From Adenophora triphylla var. japonica (lineage: Eukaryota > Streptophyta > Magnoliopsida > Asterales > Campanulaceae), in the NCBI GenBank assembly GCA_022495995.1, contig JAFEMH010002564.1, forward strand, positions 124,001 through 188,000: a stretch of DNA of 64,000 nucleotides, written 5' to 3'. The notes under the pieces are model-generated. The model ran no database searches. It was not told the origin of the DNA and was given only the letters and a program-made list of their open reading frames with translations. A program made the position numbers and the translations under genes. Below, piece after piece: positions 46,485-56,300 of this stretch; positions within the stretch are counted from its first letter, which is position 1; each line of letters begins with the position of its first letter.

Positions 46485-46745
46485 TGTCCCCCGGGGCATA
46501 GCTGAGTGGTAAAAGGAGGGGGCCATAAGATTCTGGTGGCATGCAACGTGGGTTCGATTCCTGGTGGAAGCAATTTGCTTTCTTCTGGGGTTGGACCTTG
46601 TATGTGATATTAGTTGACATGTTCTCAAATCCTGTGTCATTCGGGCACATCCCGCGATTTACTTCCGCCAGTCACTGAGGGGCCGGTGGCTGGTGGTCCA
46701 GGACTTAGTCCTACGAAACTGGGAATCTGGGTATCAAAAAAAAAA
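46485..46745 (+). mobile_element. tRNA-derived SINE
   Basis: A 5' tRNA-like head with a pol III A box (TAGCTGAGTGG, 46499-46509) and B box (GGTTCGATTCC, 46551-46561), about 41 bp apart. A body without coding capacity follows, then an A-run tail (46736-46745). Imperfect 14-bp target duplications flank it (GATAGGAAAGTGAA / GGTAGGAGAGAGAA, 11 of 14 match). The element is about 260 bp, and mobilisation would need LINE reverse transcriptase in trans. The SINE family was not identified. Confidence 0.85.
46499..46561 (+). promoter_or_regulatory. RNA polymerase III internal promoter (A and B boxes)
   Basis: Both boxes match the consensus TRGYNNARNNG and GGTTCGANTCC at every defined position. Confidence 0.85.
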
Positions 46746-46926
46746 GGTAGGAGAGAGAAATTGGGACAGGGAATAGTAAGTGGATAGTTATTGTAATTAT
46801 GACAAGTGGGTCCAATGGATAAAAAAGTGTTAAAATGTTTCCATTTTAAGTGTGTGCCATTTCAAATTGGACACCCAAAATGGAAATTTGTGTCTTTTCG
46901 AGTGTAACGCAGGGTGTATATAGTAA

Positions 46927-47134
46927 GGGCCCATTTGATTTAGCTTATTAATATGTGCTGATGACTTATGACTGATAACTTATGACTGGTGACTTATTAT
47001 TGATAAGCTAATGAATGATGCTGTTTGATTTAGTTTTTTTTGAAGTGCTGATGAACTGTTATAAGTAAGTATGACTGTTTGATTAATAAGCTGAAAAAGT
47101 GCTGAATGAAATTATAAAGACTAAAATAATAATA

Positions 47135-47191
<57 letters not shown>

Positions 47192-47627
47192 TTATTATTT
47201 TATTTTTATTATTATTTTTATTATTTTATTATTTTATTATTTTTTTATTATTATTATTTATTATTATTATTATTTTATTTTTAATTATTATTATTTTATT
47301 ATTATTATTATTTTATTTTTTTATAATAATAATTATTATTCATTATTATTATTATTTATTATTATTACTTTTTGTTTTTATTTCCATGATTAATAAGGGT
47401 AATCATAGAATATATAAAATTTCAATAAAGAAAAGGGCTTACATGTTTTTGAAAAGTAGAATTAAGCAATAGGCTTATTGCTTACAACTTATAACCTTAC
47501 ATGTGCTTTAAGTGGTTGTACATGACTTATGACTTATTTTACCCTAAGTGAAATCAAACGCTTCAAAAATAACTTATAGGAAGTCATAAGTCATAACACT
47601 TTCGGATAAGCCAAATCAAACAGGTAC
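46927..47627. mobile_element. Harbinger/Tourist-like MITE with expanded (ATT)n core
   Basis: TAA duplications at 46924-46926 and 47628-47630. Left end GGGCCCATTTGATTTAGCTT; right end, reverse complement, GTACCTGTTTGATTTGGCTT. Subterminal regions repeat GACTTATGACTTAT words in inverted orientation. The centre (about 47124-47370) is an ATT microsatellite. The paralogous empty site at about 48075-48090 (ATAGTAACTATTAAGCT) confirms the boundaries. Confidence 0.75.
47124..47370. repeat. (ATT)n/(TTA)n microsatellite
   Basis: Imperfect trinucleotide run of about 245 bp. The poly-Ile and Tyr/Phe frames across it are artefacts. Confidence 0.95.
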
Positions 47628-48433
47628 TAACTATTAAGCTAAACATTAATAGTTACCATATATAGCAACTATTATGAGTAATTATATTGAAGTACTACCT
47701 AAGATATTCAAATGTTTAAAAAAACTAATGTTTCTAAGTATATTTTAATGTAATAATATATATTTCTTAAATAATAATTCTAATAGTTATATAACTGTTA
47801 TATTTAACTAATATTATTAGCTAACGATAACTTAAAGTGATAGTTATCCTATAAAATAACTAATATTGTTAATAGTAACAGTTGCATATATAGTAACTAT
47901 TATAATTAATTAATACTATTAATAGTAATAATTAACATATGATTAACTAATAGTATTAATAGTAAGAATTAACCTATATAGTAAATATTACGAACATAGT
48001 AACCATCATTTTAAATAGAAAGATAGTAATGGTGATCTTATATAATAAATTGAATATCTAATATTCACCATAAATATATAGTAACTATTAAGCTGAAAAT
48101 TAATAGTTAACGTTTACAGTAACTATTGTGAGTAAATAATATTGAAGTACTACCTAAGATAATCAAATGCTTTAAAAAACTAATGCTTTAATTATATTTT
48201 AATTTCTTAAATAATAAATTTAATATGTATTCTACATAATAATTGTTATATTTAGCTAATAATATTAGCTAATAATAACATAAAGTAATAGTTGTCTTAT
48301 ATAATAAATACTATAATTAATTGATATTGTTAATAATAATAGTTACCTACACAGTAACTATTATGATTAATTAATACCATTAATAATAATAATTAACATA
48401 TAATTAAATAATATTTTTAATAGTAATAGTTAA

Positions 48434-48690
48434 TAGATAAACACTTTTTTTCATTCCCAACCTATAAACACTTTTTCCTTTTACTCTGAAACGTAATTTT
48501 TATTTAGTTTTCCCCATTAACCTTGTGTTTTTCCGTTGATGTTGTCCTTCTGCTAGTCCTCCATCCGTTTCTCCATTAAACATGCCTATGTGACATGCTG
48601 ACTCATAAAAATGTGAGTTGGCCAAACAATTGATAGAGGTTGATGATGTGGAAATATGAACGGGTGAAAGTGTACGATGTCAAATTATTG
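48434..48690 (+). repeat. Left TIR of outer MULE
   Basis: Inverted counterpart of about 56515-56792, roughly 70-75% similar by eye. Inner edge approximate. Confidence 0.7.
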
Positions 48691-49174
48691 AACCTTAAAA
48701 TAATTTTTTATTATTTTTCTTTTAAAGAATAAAATTAAAATGTTTAAAAATATTATTTTGATTTGATAAATTTCTAATTATATAAAGAAAAATTTATCAT
48801 TTTAATTTAATATATGTTCAGTTTTAATTAAAATAATATATGAATTTTGAATTGTAGCAATAAATATTTAAAATTATTATCATTAAATTTTCTCCAATAA
48901 TTGTTTTAATAATTTTGTATAAAAATTCTTCATTCTTCATTGGGGCCTACCTAAGATAATCAAATGCTTTAAAAAACTAATGTTTTAATTATATTTTAAT
49001 TTCTTAAATAATAAATTTAATATGTATTCTACATAATAATTTTCTCCAATAATTGTTTTAATAATTTTGTATAAATTTTCTCCAATAATTGTTTTAATAA
49101 TTTTGTATAATAATTAACATTAAATTTTCTCCAATAAATATTTAAAATTATTATCATTAAATTTTCTCCAATAA
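48691..49174. other. AT-rich interior of outer MULE
   Basis: No coding signal. It contains an approximately 92-bp near-identical copy (about 48946-49037) of sequence outside the element (about 48142-48238), and repeated TTTTCTCCAATAATTGTTTT words. Confidence 0.6.
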
Positions 49175-49512
49175 TTATCATAAGGGTTAATGACAATTTA
49201 GGGCCTGTAGTAAAAGGGCGGTACCACATTGGGGCCTGAAGTCTTAAAACTATCAATTTAGGGCTCAAAGTTACAATTTTGATCAATTTGGGCTTTTTGA
49301 CGGAAAACGTTAAAAAAGGTCGTTAACTAACCACGTGGGAGGCACATGAGATTCAGTAAGGGCATTTTGGTCATTTCGCGTTCAGGCCCAGGCTTCAGGC
49401 CCTAAATTGACATATCTCTCTCTCTCTCTCCAAAAAACATTAACCCAAAAATTAAAAAAACTCACATCCCCACCCCTGTAACCAACAAATTAAAAAACCC
49501 AAATTCCCACCT

Positions 49513-49514
<2 letters not shown>

Positions 49515-49558
<44 letters not shown>

Positions 49559-49569
49559 TCTCTCTCTCA
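49515..49569. repeat. (CT)n microsatellite
   Basis: CT dinucleotide tract with one CCCTC interruption, inside the 1.6-kb MULE. Confidence 0.95.
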
Positions 49570-49845
49570 TCCACCCCTTTTCTTACTTCCCAGCAGCCAA
49601 ACCCCACCCACCATCTTCTTCAATAGCGCCGCCCCCATCCACACCGTCTCCTCCAACAACCCCATTCTCTTCACTCATACCATCATCTACGCCGTTAAAT
49701 CCCGCCTCCTCCCATCACCCTCCCCCATTAATTCCGCGAACGCCTTCCATACCGTCTCCTCCAACAACCCCATTTCTTTAATAAGCGCCGCCCCCGTCCA
49801 CACGTCTCCTCCAACTGACTCCGTATCTTAGGTTTGTTAGGATTT
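49570..49845 (+). other. GC-rich segment with internal duplication, possibly captured
   Basis: ACCGTCTCCTCCAACAACCC occurs at about 49638 and 49750, each with GCGCCGCCCCC(A/G)TCCACAC nearby. Base composition contrasts sharply with the AT-rich surroundings. It reads as short Ser/Pro/Asn-rich peptide pieces with no recognised domain. Confidence 0.4.
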
Positions 49846-50809
49846 TCTGAAAACAAAACGATGCCAAGGAAGAGTAGTATTCCGCAACACGAACAGACTT
49901 GTTGCTCACAAGTTTTGGTCTTCCAGTTTTTCTTTGAACTTCCATGGTTTTTGTTACTGGAACGGAACAATGAGGAGGTTAAGGGATTGCGGATAAAGTC
50001 TGCCTAGCTATTTTTGTTTCAATTGATTCCTTTCAATGCTTTTGATTTGAGGATTGGTAGTTGTTTTTTTTTTTTACTGATGGTGTTTTTTTTTATTATT
50101 ATTTGTGTATTTATGAAATAACACTTATTACATTATTCCATCTTTAAATCTATGATTAGTAATTTTTTTTTGTAAATATTTGTTTTATTTAATCTATATT
50201 TATTGAGTAACTCTCGTGAAAAATTAGTTTTTTTCAAAATGTTATAAAAAAAAACTAGTTTTCAGAACAGTTCATCACTCTTATTAGTTAGACTTAGTGC
50301 TTTAAAACTATTTTTTTTCTTATGTTACAAAAAACTAATTTTTTACAAGATTTTGACATATTTATTTATATATTTTATAAATTATCCAATCTAAAATAAT
50401 TAGTAATTTTTTTGAAGTAAAATAATTAGTAATTTAAATTATTAAAAAAAAAAGATAATAGTTAATATCTTAAATTATTTAAAATCATATTAACTATTAT
50501 CTTTATTTATTTCAATATTTTAAATTTATTAATTATTTTTTGTAAAAAAAATAATATTTTATTTATTATTTTATAGGACAACTGTCAATTTAGGGCCTGA
50601 AGTCTATTAAATGACCAAAATGCCCTCACTGAATCTCACGTTAATAACACATGATCACTTAACGGATTTTTTTTGACGAAAACCGTCAAAAATTTCTAAA
50701 TTGATCAAAATTGTAAGTTAGGAACCTAAATTGATAGTTTTAAGACTTCAGGCCCAATATGATACCGCCCTATACTACATGCCTAAATTGTCATTAACCC
50801 TTATCATAA

Positions 50810-51540
50810 TTAGTTAAGTTTTACACCCCCAATTAGAGCCACCACCACTCTCAAACCCATCCACCACCACCACTCCAAAATAAATTAACACAAGCTGATC
50901 TCATAAAACAAACTTTGATTTTATTGCAATAAAAAATACAATAGAGCATCATCTGAAGTTCGAATGACTTCCCAATAGAATAAACCCCAATCTCCCTCAG
51001 TTGTTCATTGACAGATCCCTCTGAATCTGATATTTTGTAACCTGCGGATTATATGTACTTAAAGTAGCCTTAAAACAATGACTAAATAAAACAACAAAAT
51101 ATCACCATCAACATCAGATTTTTTTTAAAAAAAATTGAATCAAAATCGGATTACAAAAAAACCCACGTTGCAATTGGGTTGGCTTAAGGCAACAGTCGAA
51201 GCAATTTGGGGATACCGAAAGGGGGAAGGGGATCGAGGAATGAGGGGAAATATGAGGGAGATGAGAAAGAGTCCATAGCAGCCTCCAGGGAAGGGGAGAG
51301 AGCACCAGAGATGGAGAGAGAAGAAACGACGGTGGTTTTAGAAAGAGGAAGATGGTGGGTTGGGAAGAAGACGAAGGTGGATGAGAGGGTCGTGGTTGAT
51401 GGTGGCGACGACGACGGCGGGATCTGGAGAGGACAGCGACTTGGCTGGAGCAGCTGGGGAAAGACATGGGGTTAGGCCAGCGACAGTTTGAAAGTGAGAT
51501 GGAGGGACAAATAATGAAATGAGTAGGGTTTGAAGATTTG
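50810..51540 (-). other. Interior of outer MULE, possible captured gene end
   Basis: The right part (51140-51475) is GC-rich with a minus-strand Ser/Pro/His-rich frame. AATAAAA-like signals do not order it into a gene. No domain recognised. The plus-strand frame at 51206-51475 is Arg/Glu-rich low complexity. Confidence 0.3.
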
Positions 51541-51542
51541 TA

Positions 51543-51774
51543 CTCCCTCCGTCCCATTAGTAATGGGAAATTTACTGTAGACACGGGAATTAAGGAAAAG
51601 TGAATTATAGTGGAGGGAATAGTGAATTATAATGGTGTTGTGAGTATTAAAATAATGTAGGAGAGAGAAGGAGTGGAGGGAATAGTAAAGATTCCTTTCC
51701 ATTTTAGGAAGTTTGTGGTTTGTAATGGGACGACCAAAAAGGAAAGTTTGTGGTTTGTAATGGGACGGAGGGAG
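51543..51774. mobile_element. Stowaway MITE, 232 bp
   Basis: TA duplications at 51541-51542 and 51775-51776. Near-perfect terminal inverted repeats CTCCCTCCGTCCCATTA. Internal repeats of TTTGTGGTTTGTAATGGGACG near the right end. Confidence 0.92.
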
Positions 51775-51877
51775 TATAAACTATAGTGGAGTTAAAAGTT
51801 TCAGTATAACCCGGTAAATACTAAATATAGGGAGCGAAAAATACAGGAAACGAAAAATTTCAATCTTATCCTTGCCC

Positions 51878-52042
51878 GTCTCGTGTGTGTATACACGAGA
51901 TGTTCTCACTTATCCCGTGTGAATCTACACGAGATGTCTCGTGTACATATACACGAAATAAATGTCGTGTATATGCACACGAGATGTCTCGTGTAATTTC
52001 ACGCGAGATGAGTGAGTACATATCGTGTACGTATACACGAAA
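51878..52042. repeat. Left subterminal palindrome array
   Basis: About six imperfect hairpins with arms CTCGTGTA and TACACGAG (for example CTCGTGTGTGTATACACGAG, CTCGTGTACATATACACGA). Located 65 bp inside the left MULE end and downstream of the OTU gene. Confidence 0.88.
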
Positions 52043-52257
52043 TGGTGTCTGAACCTGTATTTTCACAACAACAACAGCAAAAGCAACTAGAACTGAAATT
52101 TATTTCTCGATATGATAGCACATCTCCACAAAACAGTGGGAGGGACCAATAGACAAATTGTATACGAAATAAAAGTGTTAACAAGGATAAGCATATAATT
52201 CAAACATCCAAACATTCATACAAACTTTATAATTCAAAAACATTTACACATATACTA

Positions 52258-52428
52258 TCACCTACATAATCTTTCTCTTCTTGCATGGTTATCCTGATCA
52301 TAGAGTTCATTAAATGCTGCTATCCTATCTCGATATCGGAGGATCAGTTGACTTGCGCTTGGATCACAGTGTTCCCTCCAAGTGTTCGGTGGTGGTGGTA
52401 TTGGGTAATCATTGCCTGACATGTGCAG
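52258..52428 (-). CDS. Last exon of OTU-MULE protein
   Basis: Begins after a TTTTGCAG acceptor and keeps phase with the exon ending at 52516. Encodes LHMSGNDYPIPPPPNTW and ends with a stop at 52258-52260. Proline-rich tails after the OTU histidine are usual in this plant protein group. Confidence 0.65.
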   Translation of the reverse strand: MHMSGNDYPIPPPPNTWREHCDPSASQLILRYRDRIAAFNELYDQDNHARRERLCR

Positions 52429-52515
52429 CTGCAAAAGTAATAACAGTTAAATACAACGAATTTAAGTAAGACACTTAAATATTACAAATATAGATGAGAC
52501 AGTTAAGTATCATAC

Positions 52516-53191
52516 CAATATAAAATGGTTTGTCACTTGTCCCACCACAACTGTGTTTCTCGGTGCTCCTACTCCTCCTGGTACAGTTACTGGAAGGCAT
52601 AAGCTGCCGCCGCTAGCCGAGTACGAAATGAACGCCACATTATACCTCGTGGCAATGATGTGCCCAAGATCTGGGAGGTCCATCCAATAAGTATTGTCCG
52701 GCGTCGGTCGGACATAGCAAGCAATCCTACGTAAGAGTTTCTTTACATTTATCCAAGTTAGAACTCTTTGATAAAGGTCTTGGCGAGCATGCACCTCATT
52801 GTAATAGTCTGAGCGCACTCGAGCCCACATCTCCTCATCTCCGTATATCTGTGCTGCTACGGCTCTATAGCCACAATGTCCATCAGATGCCACATCTGTG
52901 ATGCCTCCAATAAATGGGATAATGAAAGGTGGAAAAGACATCAAATATGTCGAGCTGTATATACTAGTGTGATTGTGTTGTCCATTTCCCTCTCCACGAC
53001 CCTGACCCTGATCCCGTCCTCGTCCTCGACCTTGCCCTCGACCCCGTCCTCTCCCACGACCAGAAGCAGCTAGTGGTGGATGAGACGTAGGAGTACTAGC
53101 AGGGGTAGATGGTGTGGGTTCTGAAGCTGATTTCCGTTTGTGCGTGGACTCCGAACTCGCTTGGGTTGATGCAATGAATGCAGATCTAGAC
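52516..53191 (-). CDS. OTU cysteine-protease domain exon of MULE protein
   Basis: Inferred exon from an acceptor (CTATTTCAG) at 53192 to a donor (ATTG/GTATG) at 52516. A Ser/Thr-rich and RGRGRGQGR-rich linker leads into the OTU domain: catalytic Asp and Cys in ASDGHCGYRAVA and a C-terminal His in TNHFIL, arranged as in OTU deubiquitinases. In plant MULE proteins an OTU domain follows the SWIM finger. It may cleave ubiquitin-like conjugates, a role not known for transposition. The catalytic residues are retained, suggesting recent constraint or recent origin. Confidence 0.75.
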
Positions 53192-53239
53192 CTGAAATAG
53201 GGCAAAGAAAAGAGTGAGAAGCATTCATACTATCAACAT

Positions 53240-54290
53240 GCAAATCAAATACATCAAGAACGTAATCAACAGTGTGAGCCACAAATGAATGAAGATCTAT
53301 ACCCTTTTCTAGTCGAGGATGGTGTAGCGCTCGAAAAAAGTTGTTAGTATGCTCCCAATCTGACGGTTCTCTGGAACTTCCGGTCCAGGGTTTATTCGCC
53401 TTTGAAATATGATCTGGCTCGTAAGCATCTCTTGTATGGTGATTTAGCCCTTCTTCCATCGTTTTGAATAACGTTCTCCTTACCGGTTCATGTGCTTTCT
53501 CAAATTTATTCAAAATAGCTTGAAAATTGTCTTTATTTATTGAAGGCTCAGATGGAGGGTTGTCTACTTCAATGTCCAACTTCTTCCAAAAATCATGAAT
53601 CGAGGCCAGCTCAATCCGTCCCCCACAGTCCTCTATCCGTGCAATCTCTTGACTACATGGAAGTTCATGTGTTCGCCTGTAGTAACACCCGCAGGCAGCC
53701 TCAGTGATGACATTACCCCCATTACGACCCCGCTTGATTTTCTGAAGTCGACCTCGCTCTTGTCTGATAATGCGCAAGGCTTCCGTTGACACTTTAGTCA
53801 ATATGTTGTGATACAGATTACGGGTCCTCAAATCAATTGGAGTTCTGGTCTTTGATTTATTCATACCCTGTTTGATATTTTTAGTTGGATATCGAAGATC
53901 TTATGAGCCTTTTTGAAGATTGTGTCAAAAGTAGAAGAAGCACTCCCCAATGCCTTCTTCAACCTGTTATGCTCACCCTCAGTCCTGTTTGTGGTATGGG
54001 TCCCAAAGTGTGGTAACACATCTGTGTGCATGGACATAATATTCTGAGAGTATGGAGTAATCCATGTATCGCGGAGGTAATCCAATAATACAGGATAAGA
54101 TCTAAAATGGTCACAAAGCCCTTGCCAACGTTCGTCCCATTCGCCGGAGGTAGGGGCTGAGATTGCATAATTGAAACTCCTCATGAATGCTTCTGCCAAA
54201 TCCTCGCTACCTGTACGGTCACAAAGCCCTTGCCAACGTTCGTCCCATTCACCTGAGGTAGGGGCTGCCCCTGCTGCCAGTGCGGGTCAG
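53240..54290 (-). pseudogene. MULE transposase, C-terminal remnant with SWIM zinc finger
   Basis: The C-terminal part of a MULE/FAR1-type transposase: HFGTHTTNRTEGEHNRLKKA (about 53945-54015) and a SWIM finger CGCYYRRTHELPCSQEI (about 53650-53700). The frame shifts at about 53862. The upstream part with the catalytic acidic residues is absent: sequence goes from the plant-mobile-domain stop (54295) almost directly to GEWDERWQGLCD. That motif is present twice because of an in-frame 108-bp duplication step (54109-54159 and 54217-54267). An intron of uncertain donor separates it from the OTU exon. Confidence 0.75.
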
Positions 54291-54294
54291 AAAG

Positions 54295-56300
54295 TCACCG
54301 AAAATTCGGGAAGTACTCGTATATCCAGCCCTGAGATGTATGTAAAAAAGTATTAAATACTAATCAAATGAAACATGTAATTATAGAGGGGGGGATTCGA
54401 CAGAGTAAAAAGAAAGTGAATAGAGTAAGATGTACCTCTAGCAGAGTCGCACAAACACCCATCTGCTTGCATCCGGATCTGGACGCCTTTCCCAACTCTC
54501 GGTATAAATATGCCAATGTCGCTGATCCCCATGAGAGAGTGGGGAGTCTCTCAATATCCATGCATAAAGAAAGGTAGGCTGCGGGCACCTTATCCTGACT
54601 CTTGTCCACGAACATCGTGCAACCCAAGAGATACAGGATATAAGCAGAAGCACGCTCGACATCTGTCATGTGCCCTATACGGTGAGAAAAGAGACGCCGA
54701 ACATCCTTTAATAAGTACCCAGTGTCGCCCAAAATGAGGTGTCTAGTGATGTCGGATAGGTCAGGCACTGGATCCGGATACCGAACAGGTGCACCTACAC
54801 AGCTGATACCTGTAAATTGAAGATGAAATAACATATTTTAGTACAAGATATGAATGTAGATAGTTAATATAGTCTTGAAATTGATAATATATAACAACAT
54901 ACCCAGGATATGAAAGACTTCATGTAACGTAATGGTCATCTCCCCCCACGACATGTGGAACGAGTTAGTCTCAGGAGACCACCGTTCCAAAAATGCCGTC
55001 AGCAGCGCATGGTTAGGCCTCTGAATGGTGGCATCGTGCAGCTGCTGGATGCCCGATGCATCAACGAGGGTCAGCCAGGCTTTATCAGTAGCCTCCAGTT
55101 CATCACGCTTGAACCTGTTTATTCCAAACAAAAAATATAATCAATACTCGAGATCGAGAAAAGTATGGGATGATAATTAATGTAATATTTAGAGTGTGTG
55201 CCAAATAACTTCAAGATTTTAATAAATTCACATAAATGATTATCTTACATTTGCAGATGCAGCAGTCTCGTATGGAAAGTCACCACTGACTCACTAGTGG
55301 CATCCCTCCAAATCTCTCGGGCTCTGTGATCACCAAACCCGTATATAAGTGAAACATTCTCTGGGCTGCCACCTGGGTCACTCTGAATCTGCCATGATGG
55401 TGGCTCCTCCTCACCCGCACCCTGCCTCCTCCTCCGTCCCTGCCCTCTAGCCACATCCTGACCCCTCCCCCCATGCCTCAAAGGTCTAATATCACGTATC
55501 TCCTCCTCCTCATCATCATCATCATTATCCCTCCCCTCCTCCTCCTCATCATCATCCCCACCCTCCTGCTCTGCCTCCTCATCCTCCTCACCACTATCAT
55601 CAGAATCAGAAGATGCCTCATCATCTCCTACATCCTCCTCACCACTATCATCAGAATCAGAAGATGCCTCATCATCTCCTACATCCTCCTCAATCTCATG
55701 CTCAAACCCAGTATCAGGCTGCTCAGGCTGCTCATGCACGACAGTCCTATCATATATCTTTTTGCTGCGTTTATCTGCCTTAGCTGCCTTCTCGGCCTTC
55801 CTCTTTCTATTGGACGCGGTCATACGTTCACGTGCCTACAAAAAAACAAATAAGAGAATAAATTAGCTATTTAGCATTTATAACTGAATATGAACGATGT
55901 AAAGAAAAAGAGTGAACACTGGGCACATCTCGTGTAAACTCACACGAGAAGCATCTCGTGTGAACTCACACGAGAAGCATCTCGTGTGAGTTTACACGAG
56001 ATGCTTCTCGTGTGAGTTTACACGAGATGAATTCATACGAGATGCTTCTCGTATGAATTCATACGAGATGATTTCTGCCATTAAAATCAACTTAAACCCA
56101 GTTCATACAAAAACTAGGAAATCAATTGAAGCAATCAAACAAAAATTAGACATTGGGAATTTAAGGAATGTAAAATTAGGTTTAAATCACATTACCTTCT
56201 TTACAGGCACGGTGGTAGAAGCGGAGGTGGCGGCGATGGCAGAGGCGGTAGAGGCGGCGACAGTTCCGACAGGGACTGCCGGAATTTTTACTCGAGCCAT
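54295..56300 (-). CDS. Plant mobile domain (MAIN-like) protein, five exons
   Basis: Exons join with consistent phase: 56196-56300, 55249-55835, 54903-55114, 54436-54809, 54295-54330, each with GT/AG borders. This gives 437 codons plus stop with no lesion. The N-terminus is Ala-rich, then basic. A highly acidic region with a 17-residue tandem duplication (start EEDVGDDEASSD) and a basic RGQGRRRR patch follow. The plant mobile domain comes next: TFHTRLLHLQ, FLERWSPETNSFHMSWGEMT, TLHEVFHILG and DVERASAYILYLLG, closing with WIYEYFPNF. Genic relatives (MAIN, MAIL1) silence transposons with PP7L; TE-borne versions are known but of unclear function. The TGA directly follows the last motif, and the 3' neighbour looks deleted, so the C-terminus may be clipped. 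Confidence 0.75.
55926..56070. repeat. Right palindrome array inside intron 1
   Basis: About 5.5 units of 26 bp. Each is an inverted repeat such as CATCTCGTGTGAACTCACAC plus GAGAAG, and adjacent units are themselves in opposite orientation, so the block can fold at several scales. It lies in the first intron of the plant-mobile-domain gene. The same arm CTCGTGT/ACACGAG occurs in the left array. Confidence 0.92.

Larger units (their letters stand above)
46377..46916. mobile_element. Stowaway-like MITE hosting a SINE
   Basis: TA duplications at 46375-46376 and 46917-46918. Left end CTCTCTCTATCCCTTTCGAAAA; right end, reverse complement, CACCCTGCGTTACACTCGAAAA. The interior holds Stowaway-like sequence plus a SINE at 46485-46745. 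The paralogous uninterrupted repeat at about 48060-48080 (TTCACCATAAATATATAG) shows the empty site. Confidence 0.7.
46290..48433. repeat. AT-rich tandem repeat, unit about 450 bp, with inserts
   Basis: Two long units rich in TAGTAACTATTA/TAATAGTTAAC words. The first (from about 46290) is interrupted by two MITEs. The second (from about 47995) is interrupted by the MULE nest at 48434 and resumes at 56804-56945. Matches include TAAATAGA(G/A)AGATAGTAAT at about 46315 and 48010, and CTATTAAGCT at 47631 and 48085. Confidence 0.75.
49184..50800. mobile_element. Non-autonomous MULE with TIRs of about 220 bp
   Basis: A perfect 9-bp target duplication TTATCATAA (49175-49183 and 50801-50809) flanks TIRs starting GGGTTAATGACAATTTAGG. 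Left TIR 49184-49412, right TIR 50583-50800, clearly homologous in inverted orientation (ATTCAGTRAGGGCATTTTGG near the inner part of each). The interior has CT microsatellites, a GC-rich partly duplicated segment at 49570-49840 and AT-rich filler. No transposase. This is a Pack-MULE-like structure, with the internal GC-rich part a possible captured exon. Confidence 0.9.

Noticed and set aside
46499..46570. A tRNA gene
   Set aside because: A and B boxes are perfect, but no acceptor stem or anticodon arm closes, and the unit ends in an A-tail with target duplications: it is a SINE head.
47099..47284. Poly-isoleucine 'membrane peptide'
   Set aside because: Translation of the (ATT)n core of a MITE.
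51114..51584. Minus-strand Ser/Pro/His-rich protein-coding gene
   Set aside because: Low-complexity composition, competing frame on the other strand, right end runs into the Stowaway MITE; kept only as a possible captured fragment.
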